Source: Lentibacillus siamensis (lineage in GTDB: Bacteria > Bacillota > Bacilli > Bacillales > Amphibacillaceae). From it: 64,000 nucleotides of DNA. This document shows, piece by piece, positions 25,426 to 33,891 of this stretch (its first letter is position 1; each line of letters begins with the position of its first letter). Location of the stretch: assembly GCF_039522605.1 (NCBI RefSeq), contig NZ_BAAADS010000012.1, positions 329,179-393,178 on the forward strand. The letters run 5' to 3'. The notes below the pieces were generated by a model. It made no database searches, was not told where the DNA came from, and saw nothing but the letters and a program-made list of their open reading frames with translations. The translations under genes were made by a program, and so were the position numbers.

Positions 25426-27132
25426 GTGCTCACAGAACTTTCGATTAAAAACTTTGCAATCATCGACGAAATTTCGTTTACACTAAATGAAGGACTATCT
25501 GTTCTTACCGGTGAGACAGGAGCCGGGAAATCAATTATCATTGACGCCATTAAATTGCTTGCAGGGGGACGCGGCTCAGTTGAGTTTGTTCGACATGATA
25601 CTAAAAAAGCCGAAATTGAAGGTTTATTCACGATTGATTCGACCAATCATTCGGTTTATCGGACAGGCGAACATTATGGGATTGATATTCAAGATGAAAT
25701 GGTAGTTCTCCATCGGGTTGTAACTGCAGGCGGAAAAAGTATATGTCGTGTAAACGGTAAACTGGTGACACTTGCTATTTTAAGGGAATTTGGCAGACTT
25801 TTGATTGATATCCACAGTCAGCATGAAACGCAATCATTGATGGATGCGGATAACCATATTAATTTACTGGACATGTATGACGAGAAAAACATTACAAAAG
25901 CTAAAAATGAATATCTGAAACTTTATAACAAACTTTTCTCACTCCGAAAAAGGTATCGTCAATTAAGTGAAAATGAACAGGAAATGTCACAGCGGCTCGA
26001 TCTGCTGCAATTTCAATATAATGAACTTGAACAAGCTGAATTAGTGCCAAATGAAGATATAGATCTGGGAGAAGAGCGGCTTCAGCTTGCAAATTTTGAA
26101 CAGATCTACAGAAGTCTTCAAGATGCGTATAATGCATTATATGGAGAGCAAAAAGGTCTGGAATGGTTAAATATAGCCAGCCAGGCACTTCAGAATAACA
26201 AGGATTTCGATAATTTTATCGCTGACAAGGCAGAGGAAATGTCCAATCATTATTTCATGGTTGAAGAACTCATGTATGATGTACGAAATTATACAGAAAC
26301 GCTGCACCATGATCCTCAGCGGTTAAATGAAATTGAGTCCCGCTTGAATGAGATCAACCGACTAAAGAAAAAATACGGAACAACGGTAGAAGAGATGCTG
26401 GAATATATGGCAAAAACAGAAGAGGAAATTGAACAGATAACAAATAAAGACTCACATCTCAGTAACTTACATGATGAGATTGAGGAAATAAAAAAGGATG
26501 CATATCTTGAGGCTCAACAACTTCATGATTTACGACAACGTGCAGCAGATTCCATGACGGAAGAAATTCACAAGGAATTGAAAGGTCTTTATTTGGAGAA
26601 TGCATCTTTTTTTGTTTCATTTAATACAAAGCAAGGATATCAATCTGCAGATATTCATTTGCATCAAAACGGATACGATTATGTGGATTTTCTAATTTCC
26701 ACGAATGCTGGCGAACCCCTCAAAGAATTGAACAAAGTTGTATCAGGTGGGGAATTGTCAAGAATAATGCTGGCTTTGAAAACAATTTTTGCGAAACATC
26801 AAGGAATAACAAGTGTAATTTTTGATGAAGTGGACACTGGAGTCAGTGGCAGGGTGGCACAGGCAATAGCTGAAAAAATAAATCTTATTTCCGAAAAATC
26901 CCAGGTTCTGTGTATTACGCATTTACCACAAGTTGCTGCAATGTCAGATACACATATTCTGATTAATAAACAGGAGAAAAATAATCGGACATACACAGAC
27001 ATCCGGGAGTTGTCAGCAGACAGGAAGATTGAAGAACTCAGCAGAATGTTAACAGGCACGAAATTAACCGATACAGCTAAGAGGCACGCAGAGGAACTGC
27101 TGGAATTGGCTTCAGCTCATAAAGAAAAATAA
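25426..27132 (+). CDS. recN: DNA repair protein RecN
   Basis: A 568-residue SMC-like ATPase that acts early at double-strand breaks. Walker A is TGETGAGKSIIIDAI near the N-terminus, the signature is VSGGELSRIMLALK, Walker B is SVIFDEVDTGVSGR, and a coiled coil lies between (about 155-340). GTG start at 25426 after GGGGGTG. It ends the tlyA-argR-recN run; a terminator follows. Confidence 0.96.
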   Translation: MLTELSIKNFAIIDEISFTLNEGLSVLTGETGAGKSIIIDAIKLLAGGRGSVEFVRHDTKKAEIEGLFTIDSTNHSVYRTGEHYGIDIQDEMVVLHRVVTAGGKSICRVNGKLVTLAILREFGRLLIDIHSQHETQSLMDADNHINLLDMYDEKNITKAKNEYLKLYNKLFSLRKRYRQLSENEQEMSQRLDLLQFQYNELEQAELVPNEDIDLGEERLQLANFEQIYRSLQDAYNALYGEQKGLEWLNIASQALQNNKDFDNFIADKAEEMSNHYFMVEELMYDVRNYTETLHHDPQRLNEIESRLNEINRLKKKYGTTVEEMLEYMAKTEEEIEQITNKDSHLSNLHDEIEEIKKDAYLEAQQLHDLRQRAADSMTEEIHKELKGLYLENASFFVSFNTKQGYQSADIHLHQNGYDYVDFLISTNAGEPLKELNKVVSGGELSRIMLALKTIFAKHQGITSVIFDEVDTGVSGRVAQAIAEKINLISEKSQVLCITHLPQVAAMSDTHILINKQEKNNRTYTDIRELSADRKIEELSRMLTGTKLTDTAKRHAEELLELASAHKEK

Positions 27133-27147
27133 TGGATAAATTTATGG

Positions 27148-27181
27148 AAAAGCCAGAAGCTAAAACGACTGGCTTTTTTTA
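27148..27181 (+). terminator. recN terminator
   Basis: AAAAGCCAG pairs with CTGGCTTTT around a 12-nt loop, ending in a T tract. Confidence 0.85.
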
Positions 27182-27528
27182 ATTGCTCTTTTTTAAATGT
27201 TATTGCTAATATGCCACATACAGTTAATCACCACCGTACTTTGGTACTTTGCCGGGGATTCGCCGTATAAATGTGCAATCGCGCCGTACTTTCGCCTCCA
27301 GACGCCGATAGACTGCAAAATGACAGCGAGCATATTCCAGCTGCGTGGTCGGTGAGTCCAGCTTTAGATTTTGTAGTCGTTTCAACAAACACCTATACGA
27401 AAACAGCCATTATTATTAAAGGAAATGTTACACATCTTTTCTTATTATCCACCAGTTTAAAAAAATGCTGCGAAGCCAAATTAAAAGTGAGAAATAAATA
27501 AGGTATGGGTCAGGAATGAGGAGAGTGA
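27182..27528 (+). other. recN-spoIVB intergenic region with a GC-rich, repeat-like block
   Basis: About 27235-27410 is richer in G+C than its surroundings and reads like a decayed member of the long intergenic repeats common in Bacillaceae. A 76-codon frame inside it (27271) has no ribosome site and no recognisable product. The last 100 bp are AT-rich and should contain the spoIVB promoter, but I cannot assign its sigma factor by eye. Confidence 0.45.
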
Positions 27529-28731
27529 ATGAATTTGGTTAAAAAAGGAATTTGGATGGGTTTACTGCTCCTTTTTATAATTTCAGCAGTGCCTTTTGCG
27601 CAAAACCATCTTTCCATACCTGATCATATGCCAGCTGATCATCAATCCGCTGAAAAACTCGCGGTATTCGAAGCTGGTGGAGAAACCGGACCATGGCAGT
27701 TGCTGAGCAAATTAACAGGAATTCCGGGAACTACGGCAGAGGCCTCTGAACTGGACGACCTTCGGATAATTCCCGGAGGACAATCAATTGGTGTTCAGCT
27801 TCATACACTTGGGGTTTTAGTCGTTGGTCATCATCAGGTAAAAGGTGCAGATGGAATGGTGTCTCCAGGAGAAAAGGCAAATATAAAAGTCGGAGACGTC
27901 ATTTTAAAAATGAACGGCAAAGATATTCAAAAAATGGAAGATGTAAAACCGATTGTAGAAAAAGCCGGTAAAAATAACGAGCCGCTTAAATTAACCATAA
28001 AACGTGGAGACAACAAAATAAAAACTAAACTGGATCCGGTTAAAAACAAAGAAGATAACTATCTGATTGGGCTTTATATACGGGATTCGGCAGCAGGAAT
28101 AGGGACAATGACTTTTTACGATCGGGATTCAAAAAAATACGGTGCATTGGGACACGTCATATCTGATATGGATACTCAAAAACCGATTGAAATTTATAAC
28201 GGAACAATCGTACGTTCAACAGTTACCTCTATCCAGAAAGGGGATAACGGGAAACCCGGTGAAAAACAGGCGACATTTTCGATGGAGGAAGATAGGATTG
28301 GAACCATTACGAAAAACAGTCCATTCGGTATTTTTGGTGAATTAAACAAACCGCTTAACGACGGTAATTACACCAAGCCAATGCCCGTCGCAAAGTCGCA
28401 TGAAGTTAAAGAGGGACCTGCAAAGATATTAACAGTAATTGACGGAGAGAAAGTGGAAGAATTTGATGTTGAAATTGTGAGCAGTGTTCCCCAAAGTCAT
28501 CCGGCGAAAAAAGGAATGATTGTTCAGATTACTGATCCGGAGCTGCTAAAGAAAACAGGTGGAATTGTTCAGGGTATGAGCGGCAGTCCAATTATTCAGG
28601 ATGGAAAAATTATTGGAGCTGTGACACATGTGTTTGTTAATGATCCAACATCGGGTTACGGAGTTCATATTGAATGGATGCTTCAGGAGGCAGGCATTAT
28701 TGAAGGAGATGCTCAGAACAAAGCAAGCTGA
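27529..28731 (+). CDS. spoIVB: SpoIVB peptidase (stage IV sporulation protein B)
   Basis: A secreted forespore serine peptidase (S55) that cleaves SpoIVFA and so triggers pro-sigma-K processing. 400 residues: an N-terminal signal/anchor helix (7-22), a PDZ domain (about 95-165, with VSPGEKANIKVGDVILKMNG), then the protease domain with H209 in GALGHVISD and S353 in GMSGSPIIQDGKIIGA. GAGGAGAG precedes the ATG. spo0A follows, as in all Bacillus relatives. Confidence 0.96.
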   Translation: MNLVKKGIWMGLLLLFIISAVPFAQNHLSIPDHMPADHQSAEKLAVFEAGGETGPWQLLSKLTGIPGTTAEASELDDLRIIPGGQSIGVQLHTLGVLVVGHHQVKGADGMVSPGEKANIKVGDVILKMNGKDIQKMEDVKPIVEKAGKNNEPLKLTIKRGDNKIKTKLDPVKNKEDNYLIGLYIRDSAAGIGTMTFYDRDSKKYGALGHVISDMDTQKPIEIYNGTIVRSTVTSIQKGDNGKPGEKQATFSMEEDRIGTITKNSPFGIFGELNKPLNDGNYTKPMPVAKSHEVKEGPAKILTVIDGEKVEEFDVEIVSSVPQSHPAKKGMIVQITDPELLKKTGGIVQGMSGSPIIQDGKIIGAVTHVFVNDPTSGYGVHIEWMLQEAGIIEGDAQNKAS

Positions 28732-28737
28732 TTAAGT

Positions 28738-28776
28738 GACTTGTTATAGGATTCACCTATGACAAGTCATTTTTGT
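28738..28776 (+). terminator. spoIVB terminator
   Basis: GACTTGTTATAGG (28738-28750) pairs with CCTATGACAAGTC (28756-28768), with one mismatch, followed by ATTTTTGTT. Confidence 0.85.
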
Positions 28777-28803
28777 TGTTTCATATCCGTCCGCCATATA
28801 TTT

Positions 28804-28810
28804 TTCGACA
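28804..28810 (-). promoter_or_regulatory. 0A box upstream of spo0A
   Basis: TTCGACA is the exact reverse complement of the 0A box TGTCGAA and lies 173 nt before the spo0A start. Confidence 0.6.
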
Positions 28811-28905
28811 ATATATGTCATTATATATCAAATTTAATCGATATAGCGTAAAAATTAATGTATATTAAAGAAAATCAAAAAAATTATAAAGTTTTTTAAA
28901 TAAAA

Positions 28906-28932
28906 GAAGGATATTTGATTCTTATGTCGAAT
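28906..28932 (+). promoter_or_regulatory. Sigma-H type promoter of spo0A with an overlapping 0A box
   Basis: GAAGGATAT (28906-28914) fits the sigma-H -35 pattern RnAGGAwWW; after 11 bp GTCGAAT (28926-28932) fits the -10 RnnGAAT. A perfect 0A box TGTCGAA (28925-28931) covers the -10. This matches the sporulation promoter of spo0A, which is under sigma-H and Spo0A feedback control. Confidence 0.8.
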
Positions 28933-28976
28933 ATGTACTGTGGAAGAGCTCGAATTACATAAAGGAGGAAGTTTCA

Positions 28977-29759
28977 GTGGATAAAATTTCAGTATGCTTG
29001 GTTGACGACAACAGGGAACTTATTCAGTTAATGGAGGAGTATTTTGATTCAACTGATGATATTGAGGTCATCGGAACTGCTTTTAATGGCAGAGACTGTC
29101 TGGAAATGATGGAAGAAAAAGAACCGGACGTATTAATATTGGATATTATTATGCCGCATGTCGATGGCCTTGCAGTTTTAAATAAATTGCGTGAAACAGA
29201 ACGAAACAGCTATCCGAATGTGATTATGCTCACCGCTTTTGGGCAGGAAGAAGTAATGAAAAAGGCGGTTGATTTGGGGGCATCCTATTTCATTCTTAAA
29301 CCATTTGACTTGGACAATCTCTCCGATCAGATTCGTCAGGTTCAAGGAACAAACACTTCCATTCCTGCGAGTACGAAAAAAGTTGGAAGCAGGGATCTGA
29401 AGAAGAAAGATCTGGAGGCGAGTATTACGAATATTATTCATGAAATTGGAGTTCCAGCCCATATTAAAGGTTATATGTACCTCAGAGAAGCAATTACAAT
29501 GGTTTACAATGATATTGAGCTTTTGGGGTCCATTACAAAGGTACTGTATCCGGATATTGCCAAGAAATTTAACACGACAGCTTCACGGGTTGAACGCGCC
29601 ATTCGGCATGCGATAGAGGTTGCCTGGAGCCGTGGGAATATCGAGTCAATTTCCAAACTGTTCGGTTATACGGTAAGTATTTCCAAGGCAAAACCGACGA
29701 ATTCTGAGTTTATCGCAATGGTAGCTGACCGTCTGAGATTGGAGCATAAGGCAAGTTAG
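28977..29759 (+). CDS. spo0A: Sporulation master regulator Spo0A
   Basis: A response regulator of 260 residues that switches the cell to sporulation. The receiver domain has D10/D11, the phosphorylation site D56 in LILDIIMPH and the ILKPFD lysine. The DNA-binding effector domain (from about 145) has NTTASRVERAIRHAIEVAWSRGN, nearly invariant in Spo0A. GTG start at 28977 with AAAGGAGG upstream. A terminator follows the stop. Confidence 0.98.
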   Translation: MDKISVCLVDDNRELIQLMEEYFDSTDDIEVIGTAFNGRDCLEMMEEKEPDVLILDIIMPHVDGLAVLNKLRETERNSYPNVIMLTAFGQEEVMKKAVDLGASYFILKPFDLDNLSDQIRQVQGTNTSIPASTKKVGSRDLKKKDLEASITNIIHEIGVPAHIKGYMYLREAITMVYNDIELLGSITKVLYPDIAKKFNTTASRVERAIRHAIEVAWSRGNIESISKLFGYTVSISKAKPTNSEFIAMVADRLRLEHKAS

Positions 29760-29784
29760 TGTTATATAAAAATTGCAAATAATT

Positions 29785-29825
29785 ATCCCGTATCACCCTA
29801 ATGGTGGTACGGGATATGTTTTTTC
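29785..29825. terminator. Terminator between spo0A and the aspartokinase gene (bidirectional)
   Basis: ATCCCGTA...ACC (29785-29798) pairs with GGT..TACGGGAT (29803-29815), followed by TGTTTTTT. It ends spo0A and may also stop the convergent aspartokinase transcript. Confidence 0.8.
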
Positions 29826-29837
29826 TGTAGTTATTTG

Positions 29838-31193
29838 TTATTCGTCATCATTAAAAAACACTTCATACAATGATTTAATCGCACTTTCCAAATCATCGGA
29901 CTGAATCCCAAACATCATGGAAACGTCCGAGGACCCCTGATTAATCATCTCAATATTAACATTCGCTTGCGTAAGTGCTGTTGCAGCCTTTTTGGCAATT
30001 CCGACTGTACTCATCAGTCCTTCTCCGACAATCATAACCATAGCAAGATTTCGGTGCATTTTTATATTGTCCGGCCCCAGTTCATCCTGGACACGTCTTA
30101 ACACTTTTTTCTCTTTTTCGTATGGAAAGTTGAAGTCGCGAATAATGACTGACATATCATCGATCCCTGATGGTGCGTGCTCGAATGAAATCGATTCGTC
30201 TTCCAGTATCTGAAGTAATTTTCGTCCAAATCCGATTTCCCGGTTCATTAAGTATTTGCTGACGAACATACTTGAAAAACCGGTGTCCCCAGCAATTCCT
30301 ATAACGCATTTTTCGTGATGTTTTTTTTCAGCAACGATTAATGTTCCTGGAGCGTATGGGTTGTTTGTATTTTTAATGCTGACGGGTATTTGATGCTGAA
30401 AGGCTGGTATGAGTGCTTCATCATGAAAAACCGAAAAGCCGGCATATGATAATTCACGCATTTCCTTATATGTTAATGTCGTGATTTCTTTTGGGTTGTT
30501 AACAATTGTGGGATTTACGGAATACACCGAATCAACATCGGTGAAATTCTCATACAGATCTGCTTTAACCCCTGCAGCAACAATTGATCCGGTTATATCT
30601 GATCCCCCCCTGGGAAACGTCATCAGTTGTCCATCATTTGTATAACCGAAAAATCCGGGAATGATCATGATTTCATCGTTTTCACGAAGCTTGTACAGTT
30701 TTTCATAGCTTTCATCCAAAATTTGTGCTTGCCCCGGGTCGTCACTGACGATAATGCCGGCATCTTTTGGATTAAGATAGGTAGCATTTAATCCCAATTT
30801 TGTCAGATACATGCTGATAATTTTTGCGCTGCTGTCTTCACCAACCGATTTCAGTTTATCCATTTTGGTCCTGTCAGAAGAATCGTCTGAAATAATTGTT
30901 AAAATGGATTGTTCCAAGTCCTGTAAAAAATGTTGCTCAATTTCAAGTTCTTCGGCAATTTCCAAAAAACGATTGAGAACTGTCTGAAGCCGTTTAGCGT
31001 AGTCTTCCTTATTAAGGACGCTTTCGGCCAATTGAATTAACAGGTCGGTGACTTTGACATCTTCTTTATTCCTTTTTCCTGGCGCGGAAACGACGATTAT
31101 TTTCCGTTCAGGATCATCTTTGATAATGTCACCGACTTTTCTGATTTGTTCTGAATTTGCTACGGAACTTCCCCCGAATTTCGTTACTTTCAT
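29838..31193 (-). CDS. Aspartokinase (YclM/aspartokinase III type)
   Basis: Phosphorylates aspartate at the start of lysine, methionine and threonine synthesis. 451 residues: a kinase domain beginning MKVTKFGGSSVANSEQIRKV, with PRGGSDITGSIVAAG and VDSVYSVNP, and two C-terminal ACT domains (about 300-451) for feedback by amino acids. It is the monofunctional form closest to YclM; LysC-type enzymes with an internal beta-subunit start look different. The start has GGAGAG 7 nt upstream on the minus strand; the longer in-frame start at 31268 does not. Only 72 bp separate it from the DUF2627 gene, so no lysine riboswitch leader is present. Confidence 0.92.
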   Translation of the reverse strand: MKVTKFGGSSVANSEQIRKVGDIIKDDPERKIIVVSAPGKRNKEDVKVTDLLIQLAESVLNKEDYAKRLQTVLNRFLEIAEELEIEQHFLQDLEQSILTIISDDSSDRTKMDKLKSVGEDSSAKIISMYLTKLGLNATYLNPKDAGIIVSDDPGQAQILDESYEKLYKLRENDEIMIIPGFFGYTNDGQLMTFPRGGSDITGSIVAAGVKADLYENFTDVDSVYSVNPTIVNNPKEITTLTYKEMRELSYAGFSVFHDEALIPAFQHQIPVSIKNTNNPYAPGTLIVAEKKHHEKCVIGIAGDTGFSSMFVSKYLMNREIGFGRKLLQILEDESISFEHAPSGIDDMSVIIRDFNFPYEKEKKVLRRVQDELGPDNIKMHRNLAMVMIVGEGLMSTVGIAKKAATALTQANVNIEMINQGSSDVSMMFGIQSDDLESAIKSLYEVFFNDDE

Positions 31194-31264
31194 TAAAATC
31201 TCTCCATTTTTACTTTTTTTATAGTTTAACATATTTTCTAAATATAAAAAGATGACTTTAAAGG

Positions 31265-31498
31265 TCATCTTTGATTTCTTTTCGTATGAAGTTGTCTTTT
31301 ACGGTCGCGATGGACAATAAAGCCGCCGATAAAAGCAATCCCTGCTATAAATAGCACAAGACCTGCCGTAAATTGAATGCCGATATGCAAAAATATTGGA
31401 TTATAATCATCAAATAAAGTATCACGCATGAGTTTAATTCCATATGCCGAAATCAACCCTGGGATAAACAGCAGTAAAGCTGCAATGATGCGAACCAT
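31265..31498 (-). CDS. yqzF: DUF2627 membrane protein YqzF
   Basis: 77 residues with two membrane helices (IIAALLLFIPGLISAYGI and IQFTAGLVLFIAGIAFIGGFIV) and a basic tail (HRDRKRQLHTKRNQR). Function is unknown. DUF2627 genes lie between spo0A and bkdR in many Bacillaceae, as here. It may share a transcript with the aspartokinase gene downstream. Confidence 0.85.
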   Translation of the reverse strand: MVRIIAALLLFIPGLISAYGIKLMRDTLFDDYNPIFLHIGIQFTAGLVLFIAGIAFIGGFIVHRDRKRQLHTKRNQR

Positions 31499-31582
31499 AT
31501 TACTTCCCTCACTAATTCTCTCTGAAAGATTTCTTTTTTAATTATAGCAGATGCTTGTTCAAAATAGAAATTAAATCATATT

Positions 31583-31631
31583 TGCTAAATATTGCAGAAT
31601 ACCGTATGATGATGATATGCAAAGTATTGCA
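31583..31631 (+). promoter_or_regulatory. Two candidate BkdR-binding palindromes before bkdR
   Basis: TGCAA-N4-TTGCA occurs at 31618-31631 (exact arms, spacer AGTA), and a near copy TGCTA-AATA-TTGCA is at 31583-31596. Centres are 35 bp apart. The second overlaps the edge of the bkdR ribosome site. The same motif precedes the bcd promoter at 33.7 kb. Confidence 0.55.
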
Positions 31632-31645
31632 AGGTGGGGGAATTC

Positions 31646-33709
31646 ATGAAAAATGTATTGATTGTTGGTGCGGGTAAAGGTGGAAGTGCCTTGCTGAAGA
31701 TTTTGTACAATACGGATCGCATGAAAATGACCGCTGTCGTCGATCACAATCCCGATGCTGCCGGAATTATACAAGCCAGCGAAATGGGTATTCCTACAGG
31801 TGAAAACTGGCGGGATTGGATTCACAAAGATATCGATATTGTGATTGAAGCCACAGGAAATGAAGATGTACTGAACGATTTACTGGAAACCACCAGTCGA
31901 TCAACCGTTGTAATTCCCGGGTCAGTTGCTTACATAGTATCAGAACTGTTGGAAGAAAAGGAATTATTGGTTAAACGGCTTCAGTTGCAAAGTGAGAATC
32001 AGGAGTTGATTCTAAATAATATTCGTGACGGCATGATTGTTATTAATGACCAGGAACAGGTTCAGTTTGTCAATAAGAGTGCTGAGCGGATTACAGATGT
32101 GGCAAAAGATCACTTCATTGGTAAAAACATCAAGAATGTAATTGCCGGGACAAGACTTCCGCATGTAATTCGAAGCAGAAGGCGGGAGGTTAACCAGAAG
32201 CTCGTTCTGGAAAACGGTAAAAAGGTGATTACAACCAGAATGCCGATTATTAATATGGAAGACAGGCTTATTGGGGCTTTTGCTGTTTTTAAGGATATTA
32301 CTGAGGTTGTGAACCTGGCCGAGGAAAATACCGATCTCAAGGAAATCAAAACGATGCTGGAAGCGATTATCCAATCATCCGACGAAGCAATCAGCGTCGT
32401 GGATGAAAGTGGAACAGGCATTATGATAAATCCGGCATATACCAGAATAACCGGACTCAGGGAGTCTGACATAGTTGGGGCGCCAGCTACGGCAGATATT
32501 TCTGAAGGTGAAAGTATGCATATGAAGGTTTTGAAAACCCGTCGTGCAGTTCGTGGAGTCCGAATGAAGGTCGGTCCTGGCAAACGGGACGTACTCGTTA
32601 ATGTGGCGCCGGTGATTGTTGACGGGAAAATAAAGGGAAGTGTCGGTGTACTGCACGATGTCTCTGAGATTAAGACACTGACAAGTGAGCTGAAACGTGC
32701 AAGGCAGATTATTCGGAATCTGGAGGCAAAATATACGTTTGATGACATAATTGGTGCATCAGAAGAAATGAAAATATCGCTTGAACAGGCGAAGGTCGGT
32801 GCAAAAACTCCTGCTTCGATTTTGCTTAGGGGTGAATCAGGTACCGGTAAGGAATTGTTTGCGCATGCCATTCATAATGAAAGTGACCGCAAGCATAATA
32901 AATTTATCCGGGTAAATTGTGCTGCCATCGCCGAATCGATATTGGAAAGTGAACTATTCGGTTATGAGGAAGGTGCTTTTTCCGGAGCAAAACAAGGTGG
33001 TAAGAAAGGTTTATTTGAGGAGGCAAATCTCGGCAGTATATTTTTGGATGAAATAGGCGAATTATCGCTGCACATGCAGGCAAAATTGCTTCGGGTTTTA
33101 CAGGAGAATGAAATTGTCCGTGTAGGCGGAACAAATCCGATTACACTGAATGTTCGAATCATAACTGCTACCAATGTCAATCTGGAAAAAGCGATTATGA
33201 ACAAAACGTTCAGAGAAGATTTGTATTACCGCTTAAACCGGCTGCCGATTTATATTCCATCACTACAGGAGCGAATTGATGACCTCCCTGACTTAATACG
33301 CCATATCATTAATAAAACCAATCAGGATTATGGGCGCAATGTTAAATCTGTCAGTGAACAAGCCTTTGAGTATTTAAAAACCTATCATTGGCCGGGAAAT
33401 GTCCGTGAACTGGAAAATGTCATTGGCCGGGCTATGATTTATATGGATATGAATGAAGAAGTAATACAGAAAAACCATATTCCTGATTTGACTGGAACAG
33501 CTGCCAGGAAAGATGACAGAAAAGCAGTCATCCCGGCAATCCCTGATCAAAGTCTGCAGCAGGCTGTAAATAACTTTGAAAAAGAATATATCCGGAAAGC
33601 ATTTGAAAAAAATAATTATAATAAAACGAAAACTGCTAAAGAACTGCAAGTCTCCATCCGCAATTTGTATTACAAGCTTGAAAAGTATAGCATGCAAAAT
33701 TTTTCATAA
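31646..33709 (+). CDS. bkdR: Sigma-54-dependent transcriptional activator BkdR
   Basis: A 687-residue enhancer-binding protein that turns on the branched-chain keto acid genes with SigL. Domains in order: a Rossmann-like N-terminal domain (1-110, VLIVGAGKGGSALL), PAS domains (about 115-215 and 235-345), a sigma-54 AAA+ domain with Walker A GESGTGKE at 396, the loop GAFSGA at 443 and FLDEIGEL, then a Fis-type helix-turn-helix (NKTKTAKELQVSIRNLYYKL). The GAFTGA loop reads GAFSGA, a conservative Thr-to-Ser change. ATG 31646 follows GGTGGGGG; an in-frame start at 31634 would remove that site. Confidence 0.95.
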   Translation: MKNVLIVGAGKGGSALLKILYNTDRMKMTAVVDHNPDAAGIIQASEMGIPTGENWRDWIHKDIDIVIEATGNEDVLNDLLETTSRSTVVIPGSVAYIVSELLEEKELLVKRLQLQSENQELILNNIRDGMIVINDQEQVQFVNKSAERITDVAKDHFIGKNIKNVIAGTRLPHVIRSRRREVNQKLVLENGKKVITTRMPIINMEDRLIGAFAVFKDITEVVNLAEENTDLKEIKTMLEAIIQSSDEAISVVDESGTGIMINPAYTRITGLRESDIVGAPATADISEGESMHMKVLKTRRAVRGVRMKVGPGKRDVLVNVAPVIVDGKIKGSVGVLHDVSEIKTLTSELKRARQIIRNLEAKYTFDDIIGASEEMKISLEQAKVGAKTPASILLRGESGTGKELFAHAIHNESDRKHNKFIRVNCAAIAESILESELFGYEEGAFSGAKQGGKKGLFEEANLGSIFLDEIGELSLHMQAKLLRVLQENEIVRVGGTNPITLNVRIITATNVNLEKAIMNKTFREDLYYRLNRLPIYIPSLQERIDDLPDLIRHIINKTNQDYGRNVKSVSEQAFEYLKTYHWPGNVRELENVIGRAMIYMDMNEEVIQKNHIPDLTGTAARKDDRKAVIPAIPDQSLQQAVNNFEKEYIRKAFEKNNYNKTKTAKELQVSIRNLYYKLEKYSMQNFS

Positions 33710-33755
33710 CTGCAATTATTTGCAATGAGAAAAAAGATAAAATAAAGCGCTTACA
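33693..33755 (+). promoter_or_regulatory. Candidate BkdR sites and a cre-like site before bcd
   Basis: TGCAA-TTAT-TTGCA (33711-33724) is an exact copy of the palindrome before bkdR. A weaker copy, TGCAA-AATT-TTTCA, is at 33693-33706, 18 bp away. Downstream, ATAAAGCGCTTACA (33742-33755) matches the CcpA cre pattern in its last 11 positions. Both lie just upstream of the sigma-54 promoter, where activator and repressor would act. Confidence 0.55.
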
Positions 33756-33766
33756 ACAATTCGTGG

Positions 33767-33783
33767 TTGGCATGTTTTTTGCA
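33767..33783 (+). promoter_or_regulatory. Sigma-54 (SigL) promoter of the bkd operon
   Basis: TTGGCAT-GTTTT-TTGCA matches the -24/-12 consensus TTGGCAC-N5-TTGCA with the required 10 bp between GG (33769-33770) and GC (33781-33782). It follows the gene for its activator. Confidence 0.92.
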
Positions 33784-33840
33784 TGTAAATTAATGGTGAA
33801 AATAAAAATAGTGAGTTGTGCAGTGATAAAGCCAACTACT

Positions 33841-33871
33841 AGTTGCAGACAGGTTGACTTCCGGTGCAACT
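33841..33871 (+). other. Hairpin in the bcd leader
   Basis: AGTTGCA (33841-33847) and TGCAACT (33865-33871) are perfect complements and end 8 nt before the bcd ribosome site. The role is unknown. Confidence 0.4.
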
Positions 33872-33891
33872 ACAACAAGGAGGAAATAAAC

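Noticed and set aside
27271..27501. 76-codon frame between recN and spoIVB
   Set aside because: It lies in a GC-rich, repeat-like block, has no ribosome site, and its composition is not protein-like.
31193..31265. Lysine riboswitch before the aspartokinase gene
   Set aside because: The 72-bp gap to the next gene is far too short for the riboswitch and shows no matching structure.
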